Assembly (NCBI GenBank): GCA_013414765.1
Contig: CP058708.1
Location: 124,001-188,000, forward strand
Source: Candidatus Accumulibacter cognatus
Lineage (GTDB): Bacteria > Pseudomonadota > Gammaproteobacteria > Burkholderiales > Rhodocyclaceae
Direction of reading: 5' to 3'
DNA: 64,000 bases
Of this stretch, positions 44,623 to 54,598 are shown in pieces. The notes under the pieces were generated by a model that saw nothing but the letters and a program-made list of their open reading frames with translations, ran no database searches and was not told the origin of the DNA. A program made the position numbers and the translations under genes. Numbering within the stretch: the first letter of the stretch is position 1; each line of letters starts with the position of its first letter.

Positions 44623-47196
44623 TCAACAGCAGGCCAGATCGACGGCGTTGTGAATCATGAGCTGGTCCACCCACGCCTTGGCGTAAACCGTGCTATAGCT
44701 ATTCGCACAGGCAGCCACTTCAAGGGTCAGCGTCACCGTACGGTTGGCAAAACGCTCCAGATCGATCGCCGCCTGGCGCAGCCACTCGGTTTCCTGGTGG
44801 ACCATGCCGATGGCGGTGACCTCGTCAACCACCTGGCCATCAATCAGCACCCGGAAACTCGCGCTGGTGTAATCGTTGACCCCGGCGTTGAGATCCAGAC
44901 GCCGCACGTAGCTTAGCTCAGGCTGAGAACCCAGTTTGATCCGCCGAGAAATCGACTGCGCCCGCGCGCCAAGGGCACCGTGGTCTCCTGACGAGGCATG
45001 GCCGTAGAGCATCGACCCCCCCCTAAAGGCGCGCGGATCATCAAGCAGCAGTTCCCATCCCGCCCCTTCCCAGCCAGATGCTTTCAGCATCGCTTCGGGA
45101 GCTGCTGACGCCGACCGCTGCGAGATGCCCTTCAATACACCGGCAGCCTCCAGCGCCGTCGAGATGATTCCCGGAACGTCGATGCCAAGCGGCGCCTTGC
45201 TGTCCGACCGGCGATTGCTGGTACCCGGCTTGAGCAGACCCGCCGCTTCCAGCGAGGCCGAAATGATGCCATGCACGTCGAGACCGAATGGCCGGCTGGT
45301 TCCGGAACGCTGCTCCTGCGTACCGGAGGCGTAGTCCTCCGGCCCGGTTTTCTGCGTGGCGTCCTCTTTGCAGGTACGCTGACCAAAATCGTCGATCGTG
45401 TGGGTACTCCCGGCAGTCGACGCACGGGCAGATCGCCCTGCTTCCTGCCCCGCCGTGGCCGGGTCACGCGCACTTGCCGGACGCTCGGCAAGGAGTCCCC
45501 AGAAGTCGGCAATCCGATGCGTCGAAGAAATTCCGACGGCGTTGAAGAACGGGGCTGCCGTGCCGCACTGATGAGGCTCGGCACCCGGATCCAGGGCAGC
45601 ACCATGTGTCATGCCGGTGACCGTATAGGACTCGATCAGTTCTTCGCCACCGGGTCCCTGCCAGACCCGGCGCGGGTAGCCATCGACCATCATCTGCATC
45701 GTCGGCTGCAGGTCGAGGCCGTGGATGTCCGCCCATTGCTTGATGGTTTCTTCGGCGTTGACCGGCTTGACGGCAGTGTCGGCGTCACCATGCCAGACCG
45801 ATACCTTCGGCCATGGTCCCGGGTGCGGCGATGCCGCCCGCACCAGTTCACCCCACTCCCTGGGTGAACGCGAACGTCCCTGGAAGATGCTTTCGAGGCC
45901 CTCCCGCAAGCCCTTGGCGGTACGGTAGGGCACGCCGGCAATCACCGCGCCGCCCGCGAACACCTCCGGATAGGTCGCCAGCATCACGTTGGTCATCGCC
46001 CCGCCAGACGAGGTACCGGTGACATAGACCCGGTCGCGATCGAGGCCATAATCGCTGAGCATCCGATCGACCATCTGTTTGATCGACAAGGGTTCACCTT
46101 TTTCGCGATCATGGTCTTCCGGCTTGAACCAGTTGAAACAACGGAGTGGATTGTTGTTCCAGTTCTGCTGCGGGAACAAGACCGCAAAGCCGTAACGGTC
46201 GGCCAGGGTGGACCAGCCACTTCCCTTGTTGTACGAAGCAGCACTCTGCGTACAGCCATGCAGTACGACCACCAGCGGCGCGTTCGCCGGCAAGCGTTCG
46301 GGAACATGGCAGTACATCCGCAATTCGCCGGGATTCGACCCGAATGCGGTAACTTCGAGCAAACGATTCTCTTGCGCGTCCACCTGCTCCGACCAGGCCT
46401 GCACCGCGGTCAGCGCCGACAGGAGTTTCTCCCAGCGACTTCCATGCGGCGTCTTCGCCGCGAGTTCTGCCATCTTCTTGATGGCGGCCACTTTATGGCC
46501 CAGTTTGTTCAACATTGGTGTACTCCTGTCTTCGGACAAGGTGGTCAACAGACCGATCTCGATCAATTTCCGGACCGGCAAGAAAACGGTGTGAAGGAGG
46601 CCCGGATCGACCACTCCACCACGTTGGGGATCAAGCCAGGCCGGCGGAGCAGCGTCCGGGGCCAGGCCATAGGTATGACTGATCACGGCGCGCCGGCCTT
46701 GCCAGCAAGCACTGAATTGCAGCGATGCGACCGGGCAGCCGCGGTTGATCCGGATGCCAAACAGCTCGCTGGCAACGATCGCTCGCGTCTCCTCGGCGCA
46801 AGATAGTTCCAGCAGACCAGCCAGCGCCTCACCAAAAGAAAGTCCATCCAGACGGATCAAGAATTCGGAACGCTGCCCGGCTTCTGCAGTGACCATTGCC
46901 GGACCGAAGAGCACTCGCGGCGCGTTGCCGCACGCTGCGGACGCGTTCGGCCGCAGATCGGCATAACAACGAATGGCCTCAAGAGTCTGCGACTGTTGTG
47001 GTGCCGCCATGGCCCCGATCAGCAATTGCGCCGCATATTGTGGGCTCGCCGGTGGCGAGCCGCGCCCTCGCGGGCCAGGAGCGACCAGCCCCCCGGTGAC
47101 CATCAACGTGACGCGGAAGCGCAGATCGCGCCGCGACTCGCCGAGAATGTCGGCGAGTCGTTCGCTGAATTCATAACGTGCCAGTCCATTTACCAT
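44623..47196 (-). CDS. PHB-depolymerase-family esterase embedded in a three-part protein
   Basis: The 857-residue product has an esterase of the PHB depolymerase family in its middle. LVVVLHGCTQSAASYN is the oxyanion-hole region, the lipase box is VTGTSSGGAMTNVM with catalytic Ser, Asp is likely in SVWHGDADTAV and His in TGMTHGAALD. About 250 residues precede it (YEFSERLADILGESRRDLRF onward), basic and helical, resembling no secreted-protein leader; no signal peptide is seen. After it come a low-complexity linker with two copies of a PxGxDVxGIIS-type segment and a beta-rich C-terminal domain. Cytoplasmic action on stored PHB granules is plausible. The ATG at 47196 is preferred to an upstream TTG. 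Confidence 0.75.
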   Translation of the reverse strand: MVNGLARYEFSERLADILGESRRDLRFRVTLMVTGGLVAPGPRGRGSPPASPQYAAQLLIGAMAAPQQSQTLEAIRCYADLRPNASAACGNAPRVLFGPAMVTAEAGQRSEFLIRLDGLSFGEALAGLLELSCAEETRAIVASELFGIRINRGCPVASLQFSACWQGRRAVISHTYGLAPDAAPPAWLDPQRGGVVDPGLLHTVFLPVRKLIEIGLLTTLSEDRSTPMLNKLGHKVAAIKKMAELAAKTPHGSRWEKLLSALTAVQAWSEQVDAQENRLLEVTAFGSNPGELRMYCHVPERLPANAPLVVVLHGCTQSAASYNKGSGWSTLADRYGFAVLFPQQNWNNNPLRCFNWFKPEDHDREKGEPLSIKQMVDRMLSDYGLDRDRVYVTGTSSGGAMTNVMLATYPEVFAGGAVIAGVPYRTAKGLREGLESIFQGRSRSPREWGELVRAASPHPGPWPKVSVWHGDADTAVKPVNAEETIKQWADIHGLDLQPTMQMMVDGYPRRVWQGPGGEELIESYTVTGMTHGAALDPGAEPHQCGTAAPFFNAVGISSTHRIADFWGLLAERPASARDPATAGQEAGRSARASTAGSTHTIDDFGQRTCKEDATQKTGPEDYASGTQEQRSGTSRPFGLDVHGIISASLEAAGLLKPGTSNRRSDSKAPLGIDVPGIISTALEAAGVLKGISQRSASAAPEAMLKASGWEGAGWELLLDDPRAFRGGSMLYGHASSGDHGALGARAQSISRRIKLGSQPELSYVRRLDLNAGVNDYTSASFRVLIDGQVVDEVTAIGMVHQETEWLRQAAIDLERFANRTVTLTLEVAACANSYSTVYAKAWVDQLMIHNAVDLACC

Positions 47197-47469
47197 GTAG
47201 CAACGATAGCACGCTTGGTACAATAATGCACCAAATTATTTAGTAAGTGACAAGAATTAATTTTTTATAAATTCTGTTGCTTTTAGATTGCCTGCCGTAG
47301 CGGGTGGGGTGCGCAGCCGCAAGCAGGACAAGCTCGCTGATTCCGGTTCGCAGCCAAAATCTTCACGCCCACCCTCAAAGGCGCGAAGATTGTAAGATTC
47401 GCGAATGCTCGCCTGCTCACCACCCGAACCGGGTTTCGGTCTCGCCCAGAAATCTACGGAGCACAAAGA
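47197..47469. other. AT-rich divergent promoter region
   Basis: The stretch near 47222-47275 is strikingly AT-rich for this genome and separates two divergent genes, so it very likely holds both promoters. No single -35/-10 pair stands out clearly. GGAG lies 8 nt before the GST start codon. Confidence 0.5.
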
Positions 47470-48177
47470 ATGATCGATCTGTACACTGCTGCCACTCCCA
47501 ACGGGCACAAGATCTCGATTGCCCTTGAGGAACTCGCCCTGCCCTACACGATGCACACGCTGAACCTGTCAAATAAAGAACAAAAACAACCATGGTTTCT
47601 GGCCATCAATCCGAACGGTCGCATTCCCGCAATCGTTGACCGTGCTGCAGACGATTTCGTGGTCTTCGAATCCGGCGCCATCCTGCTCTACCTGGCGGAA
47701 AAAACCGGCCGTCTAATACCCGACGACAGCAAAGGCAGATCACGGGTCGTGCAGTGGCTGATGTTCCAGATGGGCGGGATCGGACCGATGATGGGCCAGG
47801 CCAACGTCTTCTTCCGTTACTTTCCGGAAAAGATCGCCGCTGCTATCGATCGCTATCAGGGTGAATGCAGGCGACTTTTCCGGGTGCTCGACAGTCATCT
47901 CGAGGAGCACGAGTTCCTCGCCGGCGACTACTCGATCGCCGACATCGCCAACTGGGCCTGGGTACGTACGCATCGCTGGTCAGGCGTGGACATCGATGAC
48001 CTGCCGCAGCTACGACGCTGGCTCGAACAGATCCGCGCCCGCCCGGCGGTGCAGAAAGGCATCAATATGCCGCCGTCGGCGATTGATCGCGACGCCAACG
48101 ACGAGCAGGCGCGGCAATTCGCCGCTGAAGCGCGCCGGATGGTTGAAATGGGTCAGTCGCGCCGGAGCGGTGTCTGA
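47470..48177 (+). CDS. Glutathione S-transferase family protein (YfcG/Nu-like)
   Basis: The 235-residue product has the thioredoxin-like N-terminal domain [20 protein letters not shown], with the TPNGxK motif of the YfcG/YghU group, [15 protein letters not shown] with the cis-proline, and [16 protein letters not shown] for glutathione binding. The helical C-terminal domain contains [18 protein letters not shown]. Members of this group act as glutathione-dependent disulfide-bond oxidoreductases more than as classical transferases. It stands alone on the plus strand between two minus-strand genes. Confidence 0.9.
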   Translation: MIDLYTAATPNGHKISIALEELALPYTMHTLNLSNKEQKQPWFLAINPNGRIPAIVDRAADDFVVFESGAILLYLAEKTGRLIPDDSKGRSRVVQWLMFQMGGIGPMMGQANVFFRYFPEKIAAAIDRYQGECRRLFRVLDSHLEEHEFLAGDYSIADIANWAWVRTHRWSGVDIDDLPQLRRWLEQIRARPAVQKGINMPPSAIDRDANDEQARQFAAEARRMVEMGQSRRSGV

Positions 48178-48213
48178 AACAATGGGCTGCGACCACCACC
48201 ATGATCCAGGGCA

Positions 48214-48459
48214 TCATTGCTGCCGATGGCTGCCGATGGCCCTCATCTCCTGGTCGAGCTCGACCGCTGCCACACCGCGAACGGTTTTCAGCGTACCGAT
48301 GGCAGCGCGCGCAACGCTGCCGGAAATGATGCCCACCGTTGGCAAGACGCCTGAAACCTTCATCCCGGCGAGCATCAGGGCATCCGCCACCGTCTGAATC
48401 GATTCCAGATGCTGGTCATCAATCGTGATGATCACGGCGTCAAGCAGATCCTCGTTCAT
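48214..48459 (-). CDS. Subtilisin-propeptide/inhibitor I9-like small protein
   Basis: This 81-residue protein has a good ribosome-binding site (GGGAGG) before its ATG; the frame upstream of it is open but unconvincing. The sequence LDAVIITIDDQHLESIQTVA, DALMLAGMKVSGVLPTVGII and GTLKTVRGVAAVELDQEM follows the beta-alpha-beta pattern of I9 inhibitors, which end in 'gVaaVe.d'. These fold like subtilisin propeptides and inhibit or chaperone the protease. The subtilisin gene lies 270 nt upstream on the same strand. Function is inferred from fold pattern plus neighbour. Confidence 0.6.
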   Translation of the reverse strand: MNEDLLDAVIITIDDQHLESIQTVADALMLAGMKVSGVLPTVGIISGSVARAAIGTLKTVRGVAAVELDQEMRAIGSHRQQ

Positions 48460-48727
48460 GTCGCCTCCCTTCCTTCCAACCATCGGTAATGCACCGACTT
48501 GCGGCCAATGCGCACAGACTGACACAAGGAGGCAATCGTCGGCAAGTCAACCGCATCGGCCGCCGACGATCGCGCTTGTTTCCTCATGGCCGTCTGACAA
48601 ACAATGCGCAGGGGTGAAAGAGGATCCTTGCGTCGCGTGCAGAGAGATCCCCTCTGCTGGTCAGGCCATGACAACTCTCCCGGGAGCCGCTTACATGCGA
48701 TGCGAAGCGAACTTGCTGCTTGGCACA
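48460..48727. other. Spacer between subtilisin gene and inhibitor-like gene
   Basis: No gene is evident in this 268-nt gap. The I9-like frame runs on upstream into it, but only the part after the Shine-Dalgarno sequence looks like protein. Whether the two genes share a transcript is unclear. Confidence 0.35.
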
Positions 48728-50026
48728 TCAGGGAACCGGGGACTGCACCAGGCCGCTGCCAACGTCACTCGTCGGCAGCGGCAGACGAACCGCTCGTGAG
48801 GTGAGCACCTGCCATAGCGCAGCGCCACGGTTGGCCGCCGACATCTGTGCCCACAGGGCCGCAACTCCGGCTACGTGCGGCGTCGCCATGCTGGTACCAT
48901 TCCAGCTTGCATATCGTGTCGGCAGCTTGGTTGATGAATAGACCGCAACCCCCGGAGCGACCAGATCTACATTGGCGCCCGAAGCCGGTCCCGATCCGCA
49001 CGAGAACGATGCCAGCCGGAGCCCATTATCCACGGCGCCGACGGCCATGATTGAAGGGCTGTTGGCGGGCTGCCCAACGGTGCCTGTAGACCGGTGGTTG
49101 CCAGCCGCAGCGACGATCAGGCATTTCTTCTGGAGCGCGCGACGACCCACGGTTTCGTAAGCGGTAGAGGGGGTCGTGGTGGTATTCCCGAGCGACATCG
49201 AGATGACCTGACAGCCGCTATTGATCGCCCACTCCATGCCCGCGATGATGCCCGCACTCGACCCGCTCCCTGCATTGCTCAAGACCTTGCCAGCGTAAAT
49301 GGCTGCTTTCCAGGCAATTCCGTAGCGCCGGCCGCTGGCATCCTTGTATCCACAGGCGGTCCCAATGCAGTGGGTTCCGTGTCCGTGCCCGTCCTGGACG
49401 GCTTCCCCCGAAACGAAGGACTTCGTGATGATCCGCCGCCCTCGGAAATCAGGATGCTGCAGGTCCATGCCGGTATCGAGCACCGCCACTTTCATGGCGC
49501 TGCCCGTACGCGACGAGTGGATCGCGCGTGTCGCTTTCAGACCCCAGGTCGATAATGCATCGTCAGCAAACGTTGCCATGGCGCCCAATCGCTCCTCGGC
49601 GGCCACCGCCATGGCTTTTTGGTAGAGGTTGTCGACGGCATCCCGATAACCCTCCAGGTAAGCACCAGACAACGAACCGCTCTCGCCGATGGCGTAGAAC
49701 ATGCGCTCTGGTTCGATATCGAGAATCGCACCGTCGCCGTCTTCTGCCTGTGCCGCCATCAGGCTGTTCAGGGCATCGGGATCAAGGGTGACCAGCGCAA
49801 TTCCCAATGTGGGAAAGACTGCTCCGCCTGCTTTCGCCACCTGCTCCATATCGATCGCCGAATCGGCGAAATCGGCTGCACTCGGCAGGCCAGCGACTGC
49901 AGCCCGCTTCTCGATCGCCCCCAGACCTTTGGAAACATCGTCTTCACGAAAAGTGATCAGATAACGCCCGGTCGTCTGCTCAGACTCGTTCGCACTGGCA
50001 GCCGAAAATGTCGCTTGCTGTGACAT
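48728..50026 (-). CDS. S8 family serine peptidase (subtilisin-like) without signal peptide
   Basis: This 432-residue peptidase has the complete catalytic triad: Asp in KVAVLDTGMDLQHPDFRGRR, His in DGHGHGTHCIGTACGY, Ser in ASWNGTSMATPHVAGVAALW, and oxyanion Asn in VAAAGNHRSTG. The first 160 residues form a propeptide-like region with ITFREDDVSKGL and a second beta-rich part. No export signal is seen at the N-terminus (MSQQATFSAASANESEQTTG), so it may act inside the cell or leave by a non-Sec route. GGAGAAAG precedes the ATG. The I9-like gene downstream could encode its inhibitor. Confidence 0.85.
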   Translation of the reverse strand: MSQQATFSAASANESEQTTGRYLITFREDDVSKGLGAIEKRAAVAGLPSAADFADSAIDMEQVAKAGGAVFPTLGIALVTLDPDALNSLMAAQAEDGDGAILDIEPERMFYAIGESGSLSGAYLEGYRDAVDNLYQKAMAVAAEERLGAMATFADDALSTWGLKATRAIHSSRTGSAMKVAVLDTGMDLQHPDFRGRRIITKSFVSGEAVQDGHGHGTHCIGTACGYKDASGRRYGIAWKAAIYAGKVLSNAGSGSSAGIIAGMEWAINSGCQVISMSLGNTTTTPSTAYETVGRRALQKKCLIVAAAGNHRSTGTVGQPANSPSIMAVGAVDNGLRLASFSCGSGPASGANVDLVAPGVAVYSSTKLPTRYASWNGTSMATPHVAGVAALWAQMSAANRGAALWQVLTSRAVRLPLPTSDVGSGLVQSPVP

Positions 50027-50292
50027 GACTTTCTCCTTTCGATGGATGGATAAGGAAGCTCTCGACCGCTCCCGATCGGCGGCTCATCGCGGACTTGACC
50101 AGCCTCCGGATCGGCTCGATAAAGAACACTCAAAATAATGCTTTAAAAGAGATTAGTTCACAGATTGACAAACTTCAAGGAAGCATCGGCCCCTGCCACT
50201 CTGTCTGAAGGGTGATCATCGGAAATGGGGATCTGCTTGCTGGCCAGCAACGTACGAGGTCGCCAGACATGCCGTGGTGATCACGTCAGCGG
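50027..50292. other. Divergent intergenic region
   Basis: No gene is visible. The stretch around 50130-50170 is AT-rich and probably carries the minus-strand promoter of the peptidase gene; the ppa promoter lies just to the right. Confidence 0.4.
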
Positions 50293-50322
50293 TGACTGGC
50301 ATGCCGATAGACAGTTATAATC
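50293..50322 (+). promoter_or_regulatory. Sigma-70 promoter of ppa
   Basis: A perfect TATAAT (50317-50322) is preceded by GTGACT (4 of 6 matches to TTGACA) at an 18-nt spacing. The predicted start is about 28 nt before the ppa start codon, with AGAGAG upstream of the ATG. Confidence 0.6.
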
Positions 50323-50355
50323 ACAGCTCCCGCAACCAGTAGAGAGATCACGCAA

Positions 50356-50904
50356 ATGGGCCTAGATCGCGTACCGCCCGGCAAGGCACTCCCCAACGAT
50401 TTCAATGTCGTCATCGAGATTCCGATGCATTCCGATCCAGTGAAATACGAGGTGGACAAGGAGAGCGGCGCGGTCTTCGTCGATCGTTTCATGTCCACCG
50501 CCATGCACTACCCGTGCAACTATGGCTACATCCCGCACACCATTGCCGGCGACGGTGATCCGGTCGATGTGCTGGTGGTGAGCCAGTTTGCGCTGCCCCC
50601 CGGTGTGGTCGTGCGCTGCCGCCCGATCGGCATGCTGGCAATGGAAGACGAGGCCGGACCGGATGCCAAGCTGCTGGCTGTCCCGGTTGATAGTCTGACG
50701 TCGATGTATCGTGACATCGAATCCCCACGCGACTTTCCGCAGGTCATTCTTGACCAGATCGCGCACTTTTTTGCCCATTACAAGGATCTTGAACCTGGCA
50801 AATTTGTCAAGGTCGCAGGTTGGCTGGGCAGTGACGAAGCCAAGAAGGAAATCATCGAGGGGGTCAGGGCCTACGCGAACGCCAAAGAGAAGCCGGCATT
50901 CTGA
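50356..50904 (+). CDS. ppa: Inorganic pyrophosphatase (family I)
   Basis: Ppa hydrolyses pyrophosphate to phosphate in the cytoplasm and pulls biosynthetic reactions forward. The 182-residue length and motifs are those of hexameric bacterial enzymes: [31 protein letters not shown], metal-binding [15 protein letters not shown], and [16 protein letters not shown] near the end. All metal-binding acidic residues are in place. The next gene, nadE, is 69 nt downstream on the same strand and its reaction makes pyrophosphate, so a functional link is natural. Confidence 0.96.
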   Translation: MGLDRVPPGKALPNDFNVVIEIPMHSDPVKYEVDKESGAVFVDRFMSTAMHYPCNYGYIPHTIAGDGDPVDVLVVSQFALPPGVVVRCRPIGMLAMEDEAGPDAKLLAVPVDSLTSMYRDIESPRDFPQVILDQIAHFFAHYKDLEPGKFVKVAGWLGSDEAKKEIIEGVRAYANAKEKPAF

Positions 50905-50973
50905 ACCTCTCTGAACGATTCCACTGCGCACGCTGAAGGAGCGCGCGCGCCCTTTTCGCGGGTACTGGCTCTC

Positions 50974-52584
50974 ATGTCCCTGAAAATTGCGATTGCCCAG
51001 ATCAATGTCACCGTGGGTGACTTTGCCGGAAACCGTGCACGCATCCTGGATTTTGCCGAACGCGCCCGGCGACAGGGAGCTGACCTGCTGCTGACACCGG
51101 AATTGGCGCTCTGCGGTTACCCGCCCGAGGATCTGCTGCTGCGCGACGACTTCTGCGCAACCTGCGATCGCGAGCTGGCTACCCTGGCTGCCAGCCTGCC
51201 TGGCATCGCGGTGCTCGTGGGACACCCGGAGAAACGCGGACTACGCTGCTACAATGCGGCGACGCTGATCAACGACGGCAGGCGGGTCGCCACCTATTAC
51301 AAGCAGCGACTACCGAGCTACGAGGTGTTCGACGAGGAGCGCTATTTCGAATCCGGCGACGACCCCTGTGTTCTAACGATCAAGGGCGTTCGCTGCGGGG
51401 TGAATATCTGCGCCGATGTCTGGGAAGCCGGTGCGGCCGATCTGGCCCGCCAGGCTGGCGCCGAGGTCCTGCTGGTCCTCAACGCCTCGCCTTACCACAT
51501 CGGCAAACGAGAGCGGCGCACCGAAGTCCTGCGTCAGCGCACCGCCAGCACCGGCCTGCCGGTGGTGTACGCGAATCTGGCCGGCGGACAGGACGAACTG
51601 GTCTTTGACGGAGGCTCATTCGTACTGGACTCACAAGGTGCGCTCTGCTGCCAGTGGGCACAGTTCGAGGAGACGCTGGGCATCGTTGACTTCGTCGATG
51701 GCCAGCCGCAACCGGGCACCATCGTTCCGGCGCCGTGCCTCGAAGCCGAGATCTATCAGGCCCTGCTCCTCGGAGTCCGCGATTACCTCGGCAAGAACGG
51801 CTTTCCCGGCGCCATCATCGGCCTGTCGGGTGGCATCGACTCGGCGCTGACCCTGTGCATCGCGGTCGACGCACTGGGTGCCGACAAGGTCCGTGCGGTG
51901 ATGATGCCTTCTCCATACACGGCCGAGATCAGCCTCTCGGACTCGCGCGAGATGGTCCGTCTGCTTGGTGTACGCTACGACGAAATCGCCATCGAACCTG
52001 CGATGCAGACGCTCGGCAGCATGCTCGACAAGCAGTTTGCCGGTCTGCCGGCCGATACCACCGAAGAAAACCTGCAGGCCAGGATTCGCGGCATGATCCT
52101 GATGGCGATCTCGAACAAGACCGGTTCGCTGGTACTGACCACCGGCAACAAGTCGGAAATGGCGGTCGGTTACTGCACACTCTATGGCGACATGGCCGGG
52201 GGCTTCGCGGTGATCAAGGACATCGCTAAGACACTGGTTTACCGTCTCGCGCGCTGGCGCAATACCGTCGCCTACGCCATTCCCGAACGGATCATCAACC
52301 GCCCGCCATCGGCCGAGTTGAAACCCGACCAGACCGACCAGGATAGTCTGCCACCTTACGAAGTGCTCGACGCCATCGTCGAGGCATACATGGAGAAGGA
52401 TCTCAGCCCTCGTGAAATCATTGCCCGCGGTCATGCCGAAGCCGATGTGCGCCGCGTCGTGCATCTGCTCAAGATCAGCGAATACAAGCGACGGCAGTCG
52501 CCGGTCGGCATCCGCGTCACGCAGCGCGGTTTCGGGAAGGATTGGCGCTATCCGATCACCAACCGCTACCGCGACCTCTACTGA
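50974..52584 (+). CDS. nadE: Glutamine-dependent NAD+ synthetase
   Basis: NadE makes NAD+ from deamido-NAD+, ATP and glutamine. The 536-residue protein has an N-terminal nitrilase-type glutaminase with its Glu-Lys-Cys triad: Glu in LLTPELALCGYPPEDLLL, Lys in TYYKQRLPSYEVFDEE and Cys in GVNICADVWE. The C-terminal synthetase domain has the PP-loop GAIIGLSGGIDSALTLCIAV, then TTGNKSEMAVGYCTLYGDMA and ELKPDQTDQDSLPPYEVLD. The two-domain form takes ammonia from glutamine without a separate partner. It lies in a run of housekeeping genes (ppa, nadE, glnB) on one strand. Confidence 0.96.
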   Translation: MSLKIAIAQINVTVGDFAGNRARILDFAERARRQGADLLLTPELALCGYPPEDLLLRDDFCATCDRELATLAASLPGIAVLVGHPEKRGLRCYNAATLINDGRRVATYYKQRLPSYEVFDEERYFESGDDPCVLTIKGVRCGVNICADVWEAGAADLARQAGAEVLLVLNASPYHIGKRERRTEVLRQRTASTGLPVVYANLAGGQDELVFDGGSFVLDSQGALCCQWAQFEETLGIVDFVDGQPQPGTIVPAPCLEAEIYQALLLGVRDYLGKNGFPGAIIGLSGGIDSALTLCIAVDALGADKVRAVMMPSPYTAEISLSDSREMVRLLGVRYDEIAIEPAMQTLGSMLDKQFAGLPADTTEENLQARIRGMILMAISNKTGSLVLTTGNKSEMAVGYCTLYGDMAGGFAVIKDIAKTLVYRLARWRNTVAYAIPERIINRPPSAELKPDQTDQDSLPPYEVLDAIVEAYMEKDLSPREIIARGHAEADVRRVVHLLKISEYKRRQSPVGIRVTQRGFGKDWRYPITNRYRDLY

Positions 52585-52631
52585 TGGCGATCGCAAGTCT
52601 TACTGATCACTTGCGGACGCCTGATTTCTGA

Positions 52632-53006
<375 letters not shown>

Positions 53007-53077
53007 GGCGCTATTCCAGAAACCACAATAGTTTTCCGCAACTGTTCAGGACGCTAGCGACAACATCGCCAGCGGCC

Positions 53078-54262
53078 TCAGAAAGCGGCGATGCCGGTTT
53101 GCGCCCGGCCAAGGATCAAGGCGTGTACATCATGGGTGCCTTCGTAGGTATTGACCACTTCGAGGTTCACCAGGTGCCGGATGACGCAGTACTCGTCCGA
53201 GATGCCGTTGCCGCCGAGCATGTCGCGCGCCATGCGAGCGATGTCGAGTGCCTTGCCGCAGGAGTTGCGCTTCATGATCGAGGTGATCTCGGGCGTCGCC
53301 GTGCCTTCTTCCTTCATCCGCCCGAGGCGCAGGCAACCCTGCAGAGCCAGCGTGATTTCGCTCTGCATGTCGACAAGCTTCTTCTGGACCAACTGGTTGG
53401 CGGCCAGTGGGCGGCCGAACTGCCTGCGATCGAGCGTGTACTGGCGCGCCGTGTGCCAGCAAAACTCGGCGGCGCCGAGCGCACCCCAGGCGATGCCGTA
53501 GCGTGCCGAATCGAGGCAGGCGAATGGTCCCCTGAGCCCCCGCACTTCCGGAAAGGCGTTCTCTGCCGGTACGAAGACCTCGTCCATCACGACCTCGCCG
53601 GTAATCGACGTGCGCAGACCGACCTTGCCATGGATGGGCGGCGTCGACAGGCCCGGCATGCCTTTCTCGAGGACGAAGCCGCGAATTGCGCCGGCGTCGT
53701 CCTTGGCCCAGATGATGAACACATCAGCAATCGGCGAGTTGGTGATCCAGGTCTTGTTGCCCGAGATTCGGTAGCCGCCGTCCACCGCACGCGCCCGGGT
53801 CTCCATGCTGCCCGGGTCGGAACCGTGGTTGGGCTCGGTCAGTCCGAAGCAGCCGATTGATTCACCGCGCGCCAGCCGGGGAAGGTACCTCTGCTTCTGC
53901 TGCTCGCTCCCGAACTCGTGGATCGGCAGCATCACCAGCGAAGACTGCACGCTCATCATCGAGCGAAAACCCGAATCGACACGCTCGACCTCGCGCGCGA
54001 CGAGGCCGTAGCTCACATAGTTAAGCCCGGCACCCCCGTACTCGGGCGGAATCGTCATGCCGAGCAGTCCCATCTCGCCCATTTCCAGATAGATCGACGG
54101 ATCGGTTCGTTCGAGGCGAAAGGATTCGAGAACGCGCGGCAGCAATTTACCCTGGCAGTAGTCGCGCGCCGCATCGCGCAACAGTCGTTCGTCTTCGCTC
54201 AGTTGTGCTTCGAGCAACAAGGGGTCTTGCCAGCAGAATTTCGCTTTCGATGGCTTGGCCAT
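53078..54262 (-). CDS. gcdH: Glutaryl-CoA dehydrogenase-like acyl-CoA dehydrogenase
   Basis: This 394-residue flavoenzyme is of the GCDH type, which oxidises and decarboxylates glutaryl-CoA to crotonyl-CoA in lysine and tryptophan breakdown. Diagnostic segments are [20 protein letters not shown] at the N-terminus, [40 protein letters not shown], and the C-terminal [20 protein letters not shown] with [20 protein letters not shown] carrying the catalytic Glu. The N-terminal 'WxDPLxLExQL' pattern separates it from general acyl-CoA dehydrogenases. It is a single-gene unit convergent with glnB. Confidence 0.88.
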   Translation of the reverse strand: MAKPSKAKFCWQDPLLLEAQLSEDERLLRDAARDYCQGKLLPRVLESFRLERTDPSIYLEMGEMGLLGMTIPPEYGGAGLNYVSYGLVAREVERVDSGFRSMMSVQSSLVMLPIHEFGSEQQKQRYLPRLARGESIGCFGLTEPNHGSDPGSMETRARAVDGGYRISGNKTWITNSPIADVFIIWAKDDAGAIRGFVLEKGMPGLSTPPIHGKVGLRTSITGEVVMDEVFVPAENAFPEVRGLRGPFACLDSARYGIAWGALGAAEFCWHTARQYTLDRRQFGRPLAANQLVQKKLVDMQSEITLALQGCLRLGRMKEEGTATPEITSIMKRNSCGKALDIARMARDMLGGNGISDEYCVIRHLVNLEVVNTYEGTHDVHALILGRAQTGIAAF

Positions 54263-54522
54263 GTGCTTCCTTTCTGTTCTTACCGTGAACCCACCTTGGG
54301 CAAATCCCTGGCGACCATGGCACAGTCATCCGCACAGAGCGGACACAGTCAATGGTAGTGAACACAGGCCTAGATCATGCCTGCATTCTATCGGAGATGA
54401 CAGGGTAGCGCCCGGATCATGGCCAGATCCTGCCCACCCTTAATGATGATCGCATGGACCGTTTCCCTTCCCTGCCGGGCGATGCCAGTGCGCACGCCGG
54501 GTAGTTCTTGCGCCAGGGCTGC
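54263..54522. other. Divergent intergenic region
   Basis: No convincing gene is visible. A 46-codon minus-strand ORF (54388-54528) overlaps the probable promoter of the plus-strand operon and was not accepted. The left part should hold the gcdH promoter. Confidence 0.4.
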
Positions 54523-54550
54523 TTGCATTGCCGGTTTTCGTTCGTATAAT
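54523..54550 (+). promoter_or_regulatory. Candidate sigma-70 promoter of the PspA-ABC-OmpA gene array
   Basis: A perfect TATAAT at 54545-54550 is preceded 16 nt upstream by TTGCAT (54523-54528, 3 of 6 matches to TTGACA). A transcript from here would begin about 40 nt before the first gene, whose ATG follows a GGGGGTGG ribosome-binding site. Confidence 0.55.
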
Positions 54551-54598
54551 CCCTGAATCTACCAGGTCATACGACATGGCAAGCATTCAGGGGGTGGC

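Noticed and set aside
54388..54528. 46-residue minus-strand ORF between gcdH and the envelope array
   Set aside because: Overlaps the best promoter candidate of the plus-strand operon, lacks a ribosome-binding site, and matches no family I know.
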